Shown one piece after another: positions 48,513 through 56,983 of a stretch of DNA of 64,000 nucleotides. The notes under the pieces were generated by a model that ran no database searches, was not told the DNA's origin, and saw only the letters and a program-made list of their open reading frames with translations. Both the position numbers and the translations under genes were made by a program. Source of the stretch: Lachnospiraceae bacterium (GTDB lineage: Bacteria; Bacillota; Clostridia; Lachnospirales; Lachnospiraceae); contig JAEEGQ010000129.1 in NCBI GenBank assembly GCA_016280395.1, positions 1 through 64,000 on the forward strand. Direction: 5' to 3'. Each line of letters opens with the position of its first letter. The first letter of the stretch is position 1.

Positions 48513-49292
48513 CTAAAACAACGATAACTGCTTCGGAGCATTGTCCTCTTTGCGGAATCGTTCCTCATATTCGCGGACGGTTATACCTTTCTTAAAAGGA
48601 CGATCCTCTCCTATCTGCTCCTGTAACGACCTCAGTTCCGCCCATATCTGGGGCATCTCGTGGTACATATACCTGAGCTCGTCAAGGTTTTTGTTGACGC
48701 AGAATTTGCAGGAAATTCTCTTCAACCGGCCTTCATCGTAAAGGTCAACGGAGGTCTCGTCTGCAGGATCCGCTCTCCAAAACCATCCGTGTTCGTGGCA
48801 ATATTGCAGGCAGTCCGCCTCTGAATAACCCCACTCAATAAGAGGATAGATCTGGACTCGTTCTCCGTCCCTTCGCCTCTTCATTCTGGACTTTTCATTG
48901 TTCGCGATTCCTACATATTCCACGATCGCATGACCTTCGTACTTCTTGTATGCCTCCCGGAGAGCTGCTATTTTCAGCCCTGTGCCGTACCTTAGCGGTC
49001 CCCCGCAGAAGCCATACCCGTAGATTTTTTGCTCATCTCCGTTCTCATCATGGACAGTCCTTTCCTTGTGTAACATATAATAAAGGAAAGACTCCTTAGA
49101 CCGTACCGTTGTAAACTTGATTCCCTTGGATCTGACAAATGCTTCCATTTTCTTAGCATTTGCCTCGATGCAAGGGAAATCCATGCCACTTTCATAATAT
49201 AGAACTTCATCGATCGGGTATTCGAGCTCGATGCAATGTAAAAGCATACAAGTCGAGTCTCTGCCTCCCGAATAAGAAAGAATATACTTCAT
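48513..49292 (-). CDS. PAPS-reductase-fold (PP-loop) protein 1
   Basis: 259 residues. The PP-loop LSYSGGRDSTCML is at the N-terminus; FCGGPLRYGTGLK and EWGYSEADCLQYC follow, then a Cys pair (ISCKFCVNKN). This is the phosphoadenosine-phosphosulfate reductase superfamily, whose members activate by adenylation; mobile-element members include DNA-modification and defence enzymes. No sulfur-metabolism genes accompany it. The start at 49292 has a weak ribosome binding site. Confidence 0.75.
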   Translation of the reverse strand: MKYILSYSGGRDSTCMLLHCIELEYPIDEVLYYESGMDFPCIEANAKKMEAFVRSKGIKFTTVRSKESFLYYMLHKERTVHDENGDEQKIYGYGFCGGPLRYGTGLKIAALREAYKKYEGHAIVEYVGIANNEKSRMKRRRDGERVQIYPLIEWGYSEADCLQYCHEHGWFWRADPADETSVDLYDEGRLKRISCKFCVNKNLDELRYMYHEMPQIWAELRSLQEQIGEDRPFKKGITVREYEERFRKEDNAPKQLSLF

Positions 49293-49517
49293 GCCAACCA
49301 CTTGCCAAAATCTAATCTTGGTTCGTGGATAAAGAGCGCCCCGGGCGTTTTTTAGCCTACTTTAATGCCCACAACTTAGCCAACCCGTTGCTGTGCGGTA
49401 TTGGAACGCTTTATCAGCGCTTGTTTTGTTTCTCTTCAGGCAACCGGCTCCTCTTGCCTTTTTGGTCACGTGCTTACATCACTTTAGGTCACGTGAAACC
49501 TCGGTCTACCGAGGATT
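49293..49517. other. noncoding interval with CACGTGACC repeats
   Basis: No gene found. GGTCACGTG occurs twice (49464-49472 and 49487-49495), and CCTCGGT/ACCGAGG forms a hairpin at 49499-49514. It could be a leader of the PP-loop gene or protein-binding sites. Confidence 0.4.
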
Positions 49518-49727
49518 TTAGGCATTTTCTCCTTTCGCAAAACTCTGCTTTAAGTTAAAAAAAGTCTCTGTTACTATACTATCCGTAATCTGATCCACAA
49601 AATACGCTCTGCGGCATCCTTCTCCAACATCCTCCGTTTCGGGCTCAAGCTGGAAATCTTTCTGAAGATCAGTAAAAATATCGGCGATGGCGTCATCGAG
49701 ACGTTGTTTGATAACCTGCTTAATCAT
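49518..49727 (-). CDS. hypothetical protein (69 aa)
   Basis: Begins MIKQVIKQRLDDAIADIFTD; helical and acidic, with EDVGEGCRRAYFVDQITDS. AAAGGGG precedes the ATG. First of the three small genes preceding the PP-loop gene region; no family recognised. Confidence 0.55.
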   Translation of the reverse strand: MIKQVIKQRLDDAIADIFTDLQKDFQLEPETEDVGEGCRRAYFVDQITDSIVTETFFNLKQSFAKGENA

Positions 49728-49741
49728 TTAAAGCACCCCTT

Positions 49742-49942
49742 TCAATCGTTCCATCCCATCAGGTCATTATATTTTGCCTGCGCCTGAAGGAATTCCGCGT
49801 AAAGCTCGTCCTCTGTCGGTCGTTTGCTTGTATCTTCTCTTACGAAGACGATATCTCCATATCTGCCTTCTTCAAGTGCTCTTTCCACGCTTCTTGATGA
49901 TCCGCGGATGAGTCCGTAATTTCTTTCTTCGTCACTACTCAT
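49742..49942 (-). CDS. hypothetical protein (66 aa)
   Basis: Begins MSSDEERNYGLIRGSSRSVE and ends ELYAEFLQAQAKYNDLMGW. GGGAGG precedes the ATG. The start overlaps the stop of the upstream gene by four bases. Confidence 0.55.
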   Translation of the reverse strand: MSSDEERNYGLIRGSSRSVERALEEGRYGDIVFVREDTSKRPTEDELYAEFLQAQAKYNDLMGWND

Positions 49943-50310
49943 GTGGCACCTCCCGAAAAAGCCTTGATCGGAACGATATCGGGGATCAGATCAGCAGTTC
50001 CGGTTCCGTACATGAAGTTTACTGCATCAAAAACCGCCTTGCTGACATCTCGTCCGTACTTCGCCTTACTCTCCGAATACGGCATCATTCCGCCGTCTTC
50101 ATCTCGGAAATCAATCCCGTCGTGGCTATACGAATTAAGATACAGATAAGCGTCTGTGTCATCGGGTAACGTGTCATCATTGCTTCCGTTACCCAAAAAG
50201 ACGCTTAAAAACTTTCCGCACTCGGGAACATAGATCAAAATACCTTCATGCGGTCCGGCAAACGTCTTAAGCTTTGCCTCGGCAGCCTTACGGCTTAACA
50301 ACTTGCTCAT
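49939..50310 (-). CDS. hypothetical protein (123 aa)
   Basis: Soluble. Begins MSKLLSRKAAEAKLKTFAGP; contains GKFLSVFLGNGSNDDTLPDD and GRDVSKAVFDAVNFMYGTG. AAAGGGGG precedes the ATG at 50310. Coupled to the downstream 66-aa gene by an ATGA overlap. Confidence 0.6.
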   Translation of the reverse strand: MSKLLSRKAAEAKLKTFAGPHEGILIYVPECGKFLSVFLGNGSNDDTLPDDTDAYLYLNSYSHDGIDFRDEDGGMMPYSESKAKYGRDVSKAVFDAVNFMYGTGTADLIPDIVPIKAFSGGAT

Positions 50311-50403
50311 AAATCGAGCCCCCTTTCTTCTATCGGGGCAGCTCGTCACTGCCCCATATCGCGGATCATACGATCCATACTAAACTGTCTCCGCGCCTCA
50401 CTC

Positions 50404-51438
50404 TTAAGACCTGGCTTTTACGAACTCATGATAAGCCTTCATATATGCATATGAGTCTTTAAAGAGGCTCGTAACCGCCGAATAGAGCTTCGGCTCAAAT
50501 TCCTTTGCAACTTCAAGCTCATGCCGAAAGTCACGACCAAACGGGCAACCACAACATCCGGTGCGGGCAAGTCCGTATTCTGTATAGCATCGGCTGTGCG
50601 TTACATCGCATGCCTTACAGTATTCTTCCTTATCCCCATTCAGATACCACCAAACAGGCCTGTATTCATCATATTCCCCGTATGGCGCGTCCTTACTGCC
50701 AAAACAGCTCTTGTAAGCCGTACTTCTGGTTCCACCCTCTGCTTTTCTCACTCCAAAAACGCTCAGATCCACTTTGTTTGTATTGATGATATTGTGGATC
50801 ACGCTCTTCTTGGCATGGTAGCAACACTTACTGGATATCTTAAATGCCGGAGGATTTTCTATCATAAATTCCTTCAGCATTTTGTTGTTATCGATATTCA
50901 AGCGTTTGTTGTCGTACATATTGCACCACCATGCAATAGCGGATTTGCATTTGGGATAGAGCCTGATCAGATCCTCATACTTACCATCCACCCAGTTGAA
51001 GCCGTGCTTCTGAAGGCGGGCGATATATTCGGACGCCCTTTTATTAAGAAAAGGCTGACCAAACTTTTTGACAGCTAACGGAACCGGCATTTTAGGTCGG
51101 ATCTTAGTGATGGTGATTCCGTATTTCTTTTCAAGGAAAGCGAGATGATCTTTTGTCGCCTGATACTCCAAGCCCGTGTTGATCCACACGTACTTGATCT
51201 TCTTTTCCTTGTCTGCTTTGGAGCAGATATCTAAAACTACATCACTATCGGATCCGCCCGATATAGTTGCCAGAACTTTTTTGTAAGGACGGTTGATGAT
51301 GGTCCATGCCCTCACAAAATTGTCTACGACGGTCATGTTATGGGGAAAGCCCTCCATAGCATCGAAGACAGTTCCACTTTCGTTTACAGTCGCCGCACTG
51401 TTGTTTTCGCCTGTCCAAAGCATAAGACTCTGGTCCAT
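50404..51438 (-). CDS. PAPS-reductase-fold (PP-loop) protein 2
   Basis: 344 residues. PP-loop ATISGGSDSDVVLDI near residue 60, then YVWINTGLEYQATKDHL. A Cys-rich second half (SSKCCYHAKKS; CKACDVTHSRCYTEYGLART; GCCGCPFGRDF) probably binds an Fe-S cluster. This resembles phosphoadenosine-phosphosulfate reductase-like proteins found on mobile elements, including DndC-type enzymes of DNA phosphorothioation, but no dndA/D/E partner is visible. No clear ribosome binding site precedes the ATG. Confidence 0.75.
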   Translation of the reverse strand: MDQSLMLWTGENNSAATVNESGTVFDAMEGFPHNMTVVDNFVRAWTIINRPYKKVLATISGGSDSDVVLDICSKADKEKKIKYVWINTGLEYQATKDHLAFLEKKYGITITKIRPKMPVPLAVKKFGQPFLNKRASEYIARLQKHGFNWVDGKYEDLIRLYPKCKSAIAWWCNMYDNKRLNIDNNKMLKEFMIENPPAFKISSKCCYHAKKSVIHNIINTNKVDLSVFGVRKAEGGTRSTAYKSCFGSKDAPYGEYDEYRPVWWYLNGDKEEYCKACDVTHSRCYTEYGLARTGCCGCPFGRDFRHELEVAKEFEPKLYSAVTSLFKDSYAYMKAYHEFVKARS

Positions 51439-51607
51439 GACGAAAAGCGAGATTTAACTCGAAGAATTAAACTTATCGATTGAGGTTAAAGAACAACCTT
51501 CCTTCATCGTGGGTTTCTCCGCGCGACACACCAATACCAGCAATGGACACCAAAGTCCGTCCGACGCAATTTTCGGCCACTATGCGGTATGTCTATCCGT
51601 AATCTGG
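51439..51607. other. noncoding interval before the second PP-loop gene
   Basis: About 170 bases without an ORF or recognisable site. It has moderate GC content and could be a leader. Confidence 0.35.
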
Positions 51608-51838
51608 CTAGACCTCACTTACCTCCTTTGCGGTAATATGGCGACTGCATGACACCTTGTAATCCCTGGTGTCCTTTCGAGCCATCTTCTGCTCTCGCTG
51701 CATCCGTTTTACCTCTTCCCTGTTGATAGGCGCAGCCGGATCGGCTAACGAAGGCTGAAGATAGATCTTTTTGAAGCTCGCGCGTCCGTTTTCGTACCCG
51801 CGCAAAGTCTTCTTTTGTTTTCTTTGCGTTCTGTTCAT
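51608..51838 (-). CDS. small basic protein after leader RNA 3 (76 aa)
   Basis: Very basic: MNRTQRKQKKTLRGYENGRA and REEVKRMQREQKMARKDTRD. AAAGGT precedes the ATG. It is the first gene after leader RNA 3 and its terminator, as the 55-aa basic protein is after leader RNA 2. May bind nucleic acid. Confidence 0.55.
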   Translation of the reverse strand: MNRTQRKQKKTLRGYENGRASFKKIYLQPSLADPAAPINREEVKRMQREQKMARKDTRDYKVSCSRHITAKEVSEV

Positions 51839-51905
51839 AAGACTAAACCTTTCGGCTCAGCAACTCGCTCATAATTTGAGCCCCCTTTCTGTAAATTTGC
51901 GGCAA

Positions 51906-51933
51906 TAAAAAAGACATCCCGCAAGGATGCCTT
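51906..51933 (-). terminator. terminator after leader RNA 3
   Basis: Minus strand: AAGGCATCC, TTGC loop, GGGATGTCTT, then TTTTATT. Confidence 0.8.
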
Positions 51934-51935
51934 AT

Positions 51936-52052
51936 TGCCAACTTCAGTATAAAAATGCATATACTATCCCCGTCTAAATCTGCAGCCACTTCGAAGGTGG
52001 TCTTAGAAAACGCTCATAAGTTGCAGCACAGAAACGACAAAAAATAGTATGC
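51936..52052 (-). ncRNA. structured leader RNA, copy 3
   Basis: P2 here is CCAC with a CTTCGA loop and GTGG; the conserved GTTTTCTAAGACC, GGCTGCAG and GACGGGG are kept, and P1 is CAACTT/AAGTTG. P3 has a longer loop (AGTATA...TATACT). Confidence 0.75.
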
Positions 52053-52056
52053 TTTT

Positions 52057-52085
52057 ATTTTAATTGGTATCGGTCTCGTAAGCAA
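52057..52085 (-). promoter_or_regulatory. element-wide promoter before leader RNA 3
   Basis: Minus strand: TTGCTT (52080-52085) in TTGCTTACGA, 17-base spacer, -10 TAAAAT (52057-52062). Confidence 0.75.
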
Positions 52086-52250
52086 TACCTTCTTCAGCTT
52101 CATTTGCTGGGAAAAAGTGTAATGAACAGTAAAGAATAGTAAATAACCGCAAAAATTCGTAAAAACTGCCACGCAATAGTAAAAAACACGAAAACATGAT
52201 AACAAGAAAATGCGGTCTGCCTAATGTAGCAGGCCGCTTTCAAGCAGTAT

Positions 52251-52625
52251 TCAAGCCTTTTCTGCACAGGATCCTGTCAGTCTCAGACTCTCCGCAAATG
52301 CCCGGTATTTCCTTGCCACCTGCTCGTACTCCTCTGCCTTTTCGACGGTCAGTCGCCTGATGGCCGATATGTTCTGCTCTGCATCGTTTGTCCGGAAATA
52401 CAGTATCCGTTTTCTACGGTCAAGCTCAAATATGTCACTTGCGGTATCGGTTAATCGATGGAGGGTACCGTCAGTCAGATAGATCTTTGCTATATCGCGA
52501 TGCTGCGATACTCTGATAATATCTATGCGGACTTCCGTGACCTTGATGGCCCCGTTTTCAGATATTTTATACTCCCATGCCGGAATGCCCTTTCCTACAA
52601 CCTCAGTGTCTTTTTTGTTTCTCAT
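52251..52625 (-). CDS. hypothetical protein (124 aa)
   Basis: Begins MRNKKDTEVVGKGIPAWEYK. A beta-rich part (VSQHRDIAKIYLTDGTLHRL) and a helical end (KAEEYEQVARKYRAFAESL). AGGGAG precedes the ATG. It may resemble LytTR-like DNA-binding domains by strand order, but I am not sure. Confidence 0.5.
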   Translation of the reverse strand: MRNKKDTEVVGKGIPAWEYKISENGAIKVTEVRIDIIRVSQHRDIAKIYLTDGTLHRLTDTASDIFELDRRKRILYFRTNDAEQNISAIRRLTVEKAEEYEQVARKYRAFAESLRLTGSCAEKA

Positions 52626-52682
52626 CCCAGTTCTCCCTTCTTCTCATTTAAAATATATCACGAACGACCCGGAGAAACCAAT

Positions 52683-52712
52683 AAAAAAGAGCCCACCCGT
52701 ATAGGATGAGCT
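52683..52712 (-). terminator. terminator of the VapBC-type pair
   Basis: Minus strand: GAGCTCATCC and GGGTGGGCTC pair, followed by TTTTTTATT. Confidence 0.75.
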
Positions 52713-52726
52713 CATAATAAGCTAAA

Positions 52727-53107
52727 CTACCAGATTATATCAACCCCTTCGTAACGAGGGATAATGGAATCTCTCGTTATAATGGCCATATGCTCAGTAA
52801 TTGCCTGAGCAATAATAAGTCTGTCAAAGGGATCGCTATGGATGGGCTGTAAATTCTGAATTAAATCCAAGTGCTCTGGCCTAATTGGAAGAATCCCTAT
52901 CTTATATTTCTCACATTTTTCCGCAATGTCGCTAATTGAATAGGATAATTTAAGTTTCCCAATCGATTTTTTTATTGCGATCTCCCAAAGCGAAGCAATG
53001 CTGACACAGATTTCCTTTCCGCTTTTCAACTCTTTCTTGGCACTTGCAGATAACTCCGCACTATCCGATAATAACCACAACAAAACATGCGTGTCTATTA
53101 TTACCAT
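52727..53107 (-). CDS. vapC: PIN-domain toxin (VapC-like)
   Basis: 126 residues. PIN acidic residues are placed as expected: Asp in MVIIDTHVLLWLLSDS, Glu in SIASLWEIAIKKSIG and the Asp pair in HSDPFDRLIIAQA. VapC toxins are ribonucleases, often cutting tRNA, neutralised by the paired antitoxin. The start overlaps the antitoxin stop by one base. The pair is more AT-rich than its surroundings, consistent with independent acquisition. Confidence 0.85.
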   Translation of the reverse strand: MVIIDTHVLLWLLSDSAELSASAKKELKSGKEICVSIASLWEIAIKKSIGKLKLSYSISDIAEKCEKYKIGILPIRPEHLDLIQNLQPIHSDPFDRLIIAQAITEHMAIITRDSIIPRYEGVDIIW

Positions 53108-53307
53108 TACATATACTCCTTAAAACAATCTGGGGTCTCGTCAAAATCGTCAGCCATATAAATCAGACCACCCTTTAACTCATCAAAGATAATATTGCTC
53201 TTCTTTCTATCATCTTTTGCCTTGAGGAATTGAATAAAATCCAATACCTCCGCCACACTTGCTTCAGACAAACCCATTGCTGCTTCGTCCAATTTTGAAT
53301 AAGCCAT
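53107..53307 (-). CDS. antitoxin of the VapBC-type pair (DUF2281-like)
   Basis: 66 residues: EASVAEVLDFIQFLKAKDD in the middle and a terminal ADDFDETPDCFKEYM, typical of DUF2281-like antitoxins whose acidic tail covers the PIN active site. AAAGGGG precedes the ATG. First gene of the pair. Confidence 0.8.
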   Translation of the reverse strand: MAYSKLDEAAMGLSEASVAEVLDFIQFLKAKDDRKKSNIIFDELKGGLIYMADDFDETPDCFKEYM

Positions 53308-53435
53308 ATTATCACCCCTTTCAACAATAGATTTTCCTTCACTATCATAATAACATCAAAACACACTTTTTTCAACGACAAATGGGTGCCTGCGTCGCCA
53401 TAAGCCCTGTTATCTAATGTGTTTTGCCCGATAAA

Positions 53436-53957
53436 TCAGTGAACCATGTTGGAGCTGCAGGTCATCAGCGCACCGTTCAGCAGAACCGGCACGAAAATGG
53501 TAAATCCCTGCTTTTCAGCCAATACAAAGGGCTTATCGTACACCTCACCCTCGCCGTAATCGGTATCGATCTCGTCGCCGGGCCTAAGATCAAGTATATC
53601 TACCCGCCCGCGATCCTTTGTCGATGCGGATTCCAGCTCGAAGAGTGCGAAAAGCTCCGCCTCATCAGTGATCCCCATATCATCCATCAGTTCATATATC
53701 TCTTTTCTGGACATATTGGGGAAAATGCTCTTCAGCGAAACGTCCTTTTCATCGTTAACGATGTGCCAGAAAAACTCACCGGTATGAAAAGTAAATCGGA
53801 AGAGCGCGATGATCGTAACAAATACTGCTCCCGACAGTATGTACCACTCTTTTATTGCCAGCTGGGGTTCTTCAATGAACCACTTGGCGCAGATGATAAC
53901 AACGGTTATCCATGCAGCGGCCAAAACCGCGTGCTTTAAAATTGTAAATGCCTTCAT
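53436..53957 (-). CDS. membrane protein with cytoplasmic domain (173 aa)
   Basis: Two membrane segments (ILKHAVLAAAWITVVIICA; WYILSGAVFVTIIALFRF), then a soluble region with MSRKEIYELMDDMGITDEAE and an SH3-like beta stretch (RPGDEIDTDYGEGEVYDK). AAGGGGG precedes the ATG. Last gene of the operon behind leader RNA 4. Confidence 0.6.
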   Translation of the reverse strand: MKAFTILKHAVLAAAWITVVIICAKWFIEEPQLAIKEWYILSGAVFVTIIALFRFTFHTGEFFWHIVNDEKDVSLKSIFPNMSRKEIYELMDDMGITDEAELFALFELESASTKDRGRVDILDLRPGDEIDTDYGEGEVYDKPFVLAEKQGFTIFVPVLLNGALMTCSSNMVH

Positions 53958-53972
53958 AGGCTTTACCCCCTT

Positions 53973-54215
53973 TCATGATACAAGAGCTATTAATGCTCCT
54001 GCAAAGACATATGCGACCCCTAATCCTCCCGCGAATACCGCAACGATATGTGCGAGTGTGTTTGCCGCCTTCTCTTTGTAACTGTCTCCTTTCATGAACC
54101 ATGCAAAAAGCGCTATGACCACAAGGAGAACCCCTTTGATCGCTGGCGGTATTTCCGGCGTAAGTGCGATTATCATGGATGCGCAAAAGCACACCCCTTC
54201 AATTGCTATGCTCAT
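53973..54215 (-). CDS. small membrane protein (80 aa)
   Basis: Three short hydrophobic segments (GVCFCASMIIALTPEIP; GVLLVVIALFAWFM; HIVAVFAGGLGVAYVFAGAL). AAAGGGGG precedes the ATG at 54215. Located between two genes of the leader-4 operon. Confidence 0.6.
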   Translation of the reverse strand: MSIAIEGVCFCASMIIALTPEIPPAIKGVLLVVIALFAWFMKGDSYKEKAANTLAHIVAVFAGGLGVAYVFAGALIALVS

Positions 54216-54234
54216 ATTGAGCCCCCTTTCTTTG

Positions 54235-54897
54235 TTATCGCGTACTGGCATAATCTAACCACTGAAGGTTCGTCTGGATATCCCTGAACTCTTCCGCTGT
54301 CAAGCACTGCGTTGTGCTGCCGGCATAGAGCGATCTGGAGAACCAGGCATCGGCATCCTCTTTCGTTGAAGCGAGGCAGAGAACAAAGCCGCGCTCGTTC
54401 GAAAAGGCATTATCCGCATCTGTAAGGAACGGGAAAATGAACTTCTTCTTCCCTCTTTCCTCGGCATAACTGATGTCTTTCTCGATCTCCTTGCTCGGCG
54501 TGAGCCGTCCGATCATGCCATTTGCAATACGGGACGAATGAAAAGCAAGATTCCCACAGATGCAGCCCATTGCCTCCATGGTGTCTTTGTCGGTATCCAA
54601 AGATTTAACCGTCCCGACATGCTCTCGGCCCCATTCTGACTGTCCTTCGTAGAAGTAACCCTGAAGGTAAATGCTTGCATATATGCCTTCCGAGCCTCCA
54701 AACTCCGGGTACGCGATAAGGTCATATTCATAGTTCGATATGACCGCAGGCTTCCTCTCATAATTGCTGGAGGAAAAATAATCGAGGGAGATATCCTTCC
54801 CCTCGAACTCGAATGAATAGCCAAGCCTGCCTTCTTCCTTGGCTATCTTGAACAGTAACTCCAAGTACTGTTCGGTTGTAATGCGCTTTATGCTCAT
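54235..54897 (-). CDS. hypothetical protein, first gene after leader RNA 4 (220 aa)
   Basis: Begins MSIKRITTEQYLELLFKIAK; soluble, with ASIYLQGYFYEGQSEWGREH and a C-terminal NLQWLDYAS. The start at 54897 is eight bases after AAGGGG. No family recognised. Confidence 0.6.
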   Translation of the reverse strand: MSIKRITTEQYLELLFKIAKEEGRLGYSFEFEGKDISLDYFSSSNYERKPAVISNYEYDLIAYPEFGGSEGIYASIYLQGYFYEGQSEWGREHVGTVKSLDTDKDTMEAMGCICGNLAFHSSRIANGMIGRLTPSKEIEKDISYAEERGKKKFIFPFLTDADNAFSNERGFVLCLASTKEDADAWFSRSLYAGSTTQCLTAEEFRDIQTNLQWLDYASTR

Positions 54898-54927
54898 ACG
54901 CATTTCCCCTTTCTGATAAATCTGGCA

Positions 54928-54966
54928 ATAAAAAAAGGCACTTACCAACTGGTGGTAAATGCCTTT
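54928..54966 (-). terminator. terminator after leader RNA 4
   Basis: Minus strand: AAAGGCATTTACCA and TGGTAAGTGCCTTT pair, then TTTTATT. Confidence 0.8.
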
Positions 54967-54971
54967 TAAAA

Positions 54972-55084
54972 TTGCAACTCATAGTATTTAGGCATACTAT
55001 CCCCGTCTGAATCTGCAGCCTTCAATTTCGAAGGTCTTAGAAAACGGCCATAAATTGCGCCTCAAAATCGACAAAAATAGTATG
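54972..55084 (-). ncRNA. structured leader RNA, copy 4
   Basis: The most diverged copy and the best evidence for structure: P2 is CCTTC/GAAGG instead of CCACC/GGTGG, and P3 is ATAGTAT/ATACTAT, both fully paired. Conserved single-stranded blocks are unchanged. Confidence 0.8.
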
Positions 55085-55089
55085 GTTTA

Positions 55090-55118
55090 AGTTTAAGCGG
55101 TTTTCCCTTCGTAAGCAA
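55090..55118 (-). promoter_or_regulatory. element-wide promoter before leader RNA 4
   Basis: Minus strand: TTGCTT (55113-55118) in TTGCTTACGAA, 17-base spacer, -10 TAAACT (55090-55095). Confidence 0.75.
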
Positions 55119-55124
55119 GCCTTT

Positions 55125-56087
55125 TTATGCTGCAAAAGACCATTTTCCTCTTCCGGTATGGGAGAAGGGTCCCGACTGAAGGGTCTGCCTTACCTTTTCC
55201 CTCCAGTGCGGATTACTCTCAGCCTTTTTATGGCCCTCGATCTCTTTGTATATCTCATCGAGCGAGGACTCTTTGCCGAGTTTCCTCATGACGGCTGCCA
55301 CAAGGTCCTTCCACGTTGCCATTGAGCTGTCCCGCACATCAAGCTTGTATTCGTGCGGGACAACGTAGGCGATCTCATATCCGGACGGCTTTTTAAAGAC
55401 AGCGATCATCTCATGTGCCGTAAGCGCACGGTCCGATCTGTTGTAGGTATTCCCACTCCGGTCGGAAACGCAGTTATGCTGCACTTTTACGAAAAGCTGA
55501 TGCAGCTCTGTCGGACGGATAAGATCAGCGATCATAGAATGATACTGCCCTTTTGACCTTACATCGCCAACGAGAACCACCTCAAAGCTTCCCGCCGGCA
55601 TGGCATTGTATCCGCGCATGATCGCGTGATTTACCGCCTGCATCCCGCGCTTCCAATCCATTTCTTGGATGTCCTGTGCGATCTCTTCTGCCGTTCCGTG
55701 CCACATCCCGGTAGAATAGCGTACATTGTTTATGCCAGGATACGGTGGATGCAAAAAGCAGAGGTCTGCCGAGTAGAACTCATCCGGCAGCTCCACCTGA
55801 TCATCAAGGATATTCATGGTGATTATATCCTTTCTCGCAGGTTCGGGATTAAGGTCTATGCCCTTATACGGGATCCCCATATCCTTGCAAAGATCGGATG
55901 TGGTTCCGCTTCCCGCAAAGATCTCCGCGACCGAGGCCGCATCGTACTTCCAGATGAAGAATGCAGGGATATATCCCGAGCAGTTGCCGCGGTAATAGGA
56001 TGAACCCCACGGCCCACGGTTAGGGAATGACAGCACGGTGGTGTCATTAGCCGATACGATCTTAATTATCTCGTCTCTGTTCATCAT
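55125..56087 (-). CDS. DNA methyltransferase (N4/N6 amino type)
   Basis: 320 residues. SAM-binding motif I AEIFAGSGTTSDL near residue 55 and catalytic motif IV FLHPPYPG near residue 112 (a [DSN]PPY-type motif with His in first place). No target-recognition domain or restriction partner is evident. The ATG overlaps the ArdC-like stop (ATGATG). A solitary methyltransferase next to an antirestriction gene would protect incoming DNA. The His in motif IV is unusual but known in some orphan methyltransferases. Confidence 0.8.
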   Translation of the reverse strand: MMNRDEIIKIVSANDTTVLSFPNRGPWGSSYYRGNCSGYIPAFFIWKYDAASVAEIFAGSGTTSDLCKDMGIPYKGIDLNPEPARKDIITMNILDDQVELPDEFYSADLCFLHPPYPGINNVRYSTGMWHGTAEEIAQDIQEMDWKRGMQAVNHAIMRGYNAMPAGSFEVVLVGDVRSKGQYHSMIADLIRPTELHQLFVKVQHNCVSDRSGNTYNRSDRALTAHEMIAVFKKPSGYEIAYVVPHEYKLDVRDSSMATWKDLVAAVMRKLGKESSLDEIYKEIEGHKKAESNPHWREKVRQTLQSGPFSHTGRGKWSFAA

Positions 56088-56908
56088 GCCACCCCCTCTG
56101 CCTTTTCCTTCAGCTGCTCTTCGATCGCTGCAGCAAACTTCGCCGCAGTAGCCGAGATGGTATCGAGCGACATCTTCAGCTCACTGCAATCCGCATGCGC
56201 GGCCCATGAAGCTAAGTATTCAAAACTGTACTCTCCGGTTTCATAGCCGAGCAACGCGCATGTAAGGAATGCGGTTCCTTCCGCTTCTGTCTCGATCCTT
56301 GACTTTTCCCGCACCATCACGCTGTCATCATGCAATGTGGCATGTGTGATCTCATGCAGCGCGGTCTTCAGCGTTGCGAGCTGTGACATTCCTTCCTTTA
56401 CCGCGATCCGCTTCTCGGTGCGATGGAAATACCCCTTTGCTCCCGATGTTATCTTTTCAAATCTGATGGGAACGGGAGATATTGCCTCCACAGCCTTAAG
56501 CACCTCGTCGAAATTCTCGACATCACCCTTAAGTTCACGGCAGATCTCGGGGATTTCCTCGCCCTCTGTCTGGGAGACGTCAAAGACATACGCGGTAGTA
56601 TACGAAGTGTACTTTACCTCCTCATCCTCTCCGGTCTCCTCGTTAAGCACTACCCTCTTGCGCTGGATCGGTGCATAGATGAGGATCCCGTGTTCTCCCT
56701 TCTTAACACTGCGCCCGAGCTTCTTCCATGCATGAAATCCGGCCACATGTGTCGCCGTTGGCATCTGGGAAAAGATCAGGACCCGGTTGTTCACACTGTA
56801 ATTGTGGAAGACCGCGCTGAACCGTAAATAGTTGAGGAAATTATCGGACGTGAAGACTCCGGCAACCCCTTCTTCCAACTTCTGTTTTAAAGCATTCATA
56901 TCTGCCAT
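56084..56908 (-). CDS. ardC: ArdC-like antirestriction protein
   Basis: 274 residues. The N-terminal ssDNA-binding domain shows NNRVLIFSQMPTATHVAGFH and WKKLGRSVKKGEHGILIYAP, and the C-terminal zinc metallopeptidase-like part has ALHEITHATLHDDSV (HExxH) plus TEAEGTAFLTCALLGYETG. ArdC proteins guard plasmid DNA from restriction on entry. AAAGGGG precedes the ATG at 56908; the longer ORF lacks support. Confidence 0.85.
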   Translation of the reverse strand: MADMNALKQKLEEGVAGVFTSDNFLNYLRFSAVFHNYSVNNRVLIFSQMPTATHVAGFHAWKKLGRSVKKGEHGILIYAPIQRKRVVLNEETGEDEEVKYTSYTTAYVFDVSQTEGEEIPEICRELKGDVENFDEVLKAVEAISPVPIRFEKITSGAKGYFHRTEKRIAVKEGMSQLATLKTALHEITHATLHDDSVMVREKSRIETEAEGTAFLTCALLGYETGEYSFEYLASWAAHADCSELKMSLDTISATAAKFAAAIEEQLKEKAEGVA

Positions 56909-56927
56909 AATATAGCCCCTTTCTAAC

Positions 56928-56957
56928 AAAAAAAGGGTGCCGAAAAATCCGACACCC
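56928..56957 (-). terminator. intra-operon terminator-like hairpin before the ArdC-like gene
   Basis: Minus strand: GGGTGTCG and CGGCACCC pair, then TTTTTTT. It would partly end transcription coming from the DUF5688-like gene. Confidence 0.7.
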
Positions 56958-56983
56958 AAAACTAAAACCCCTTTCAACGCAGC

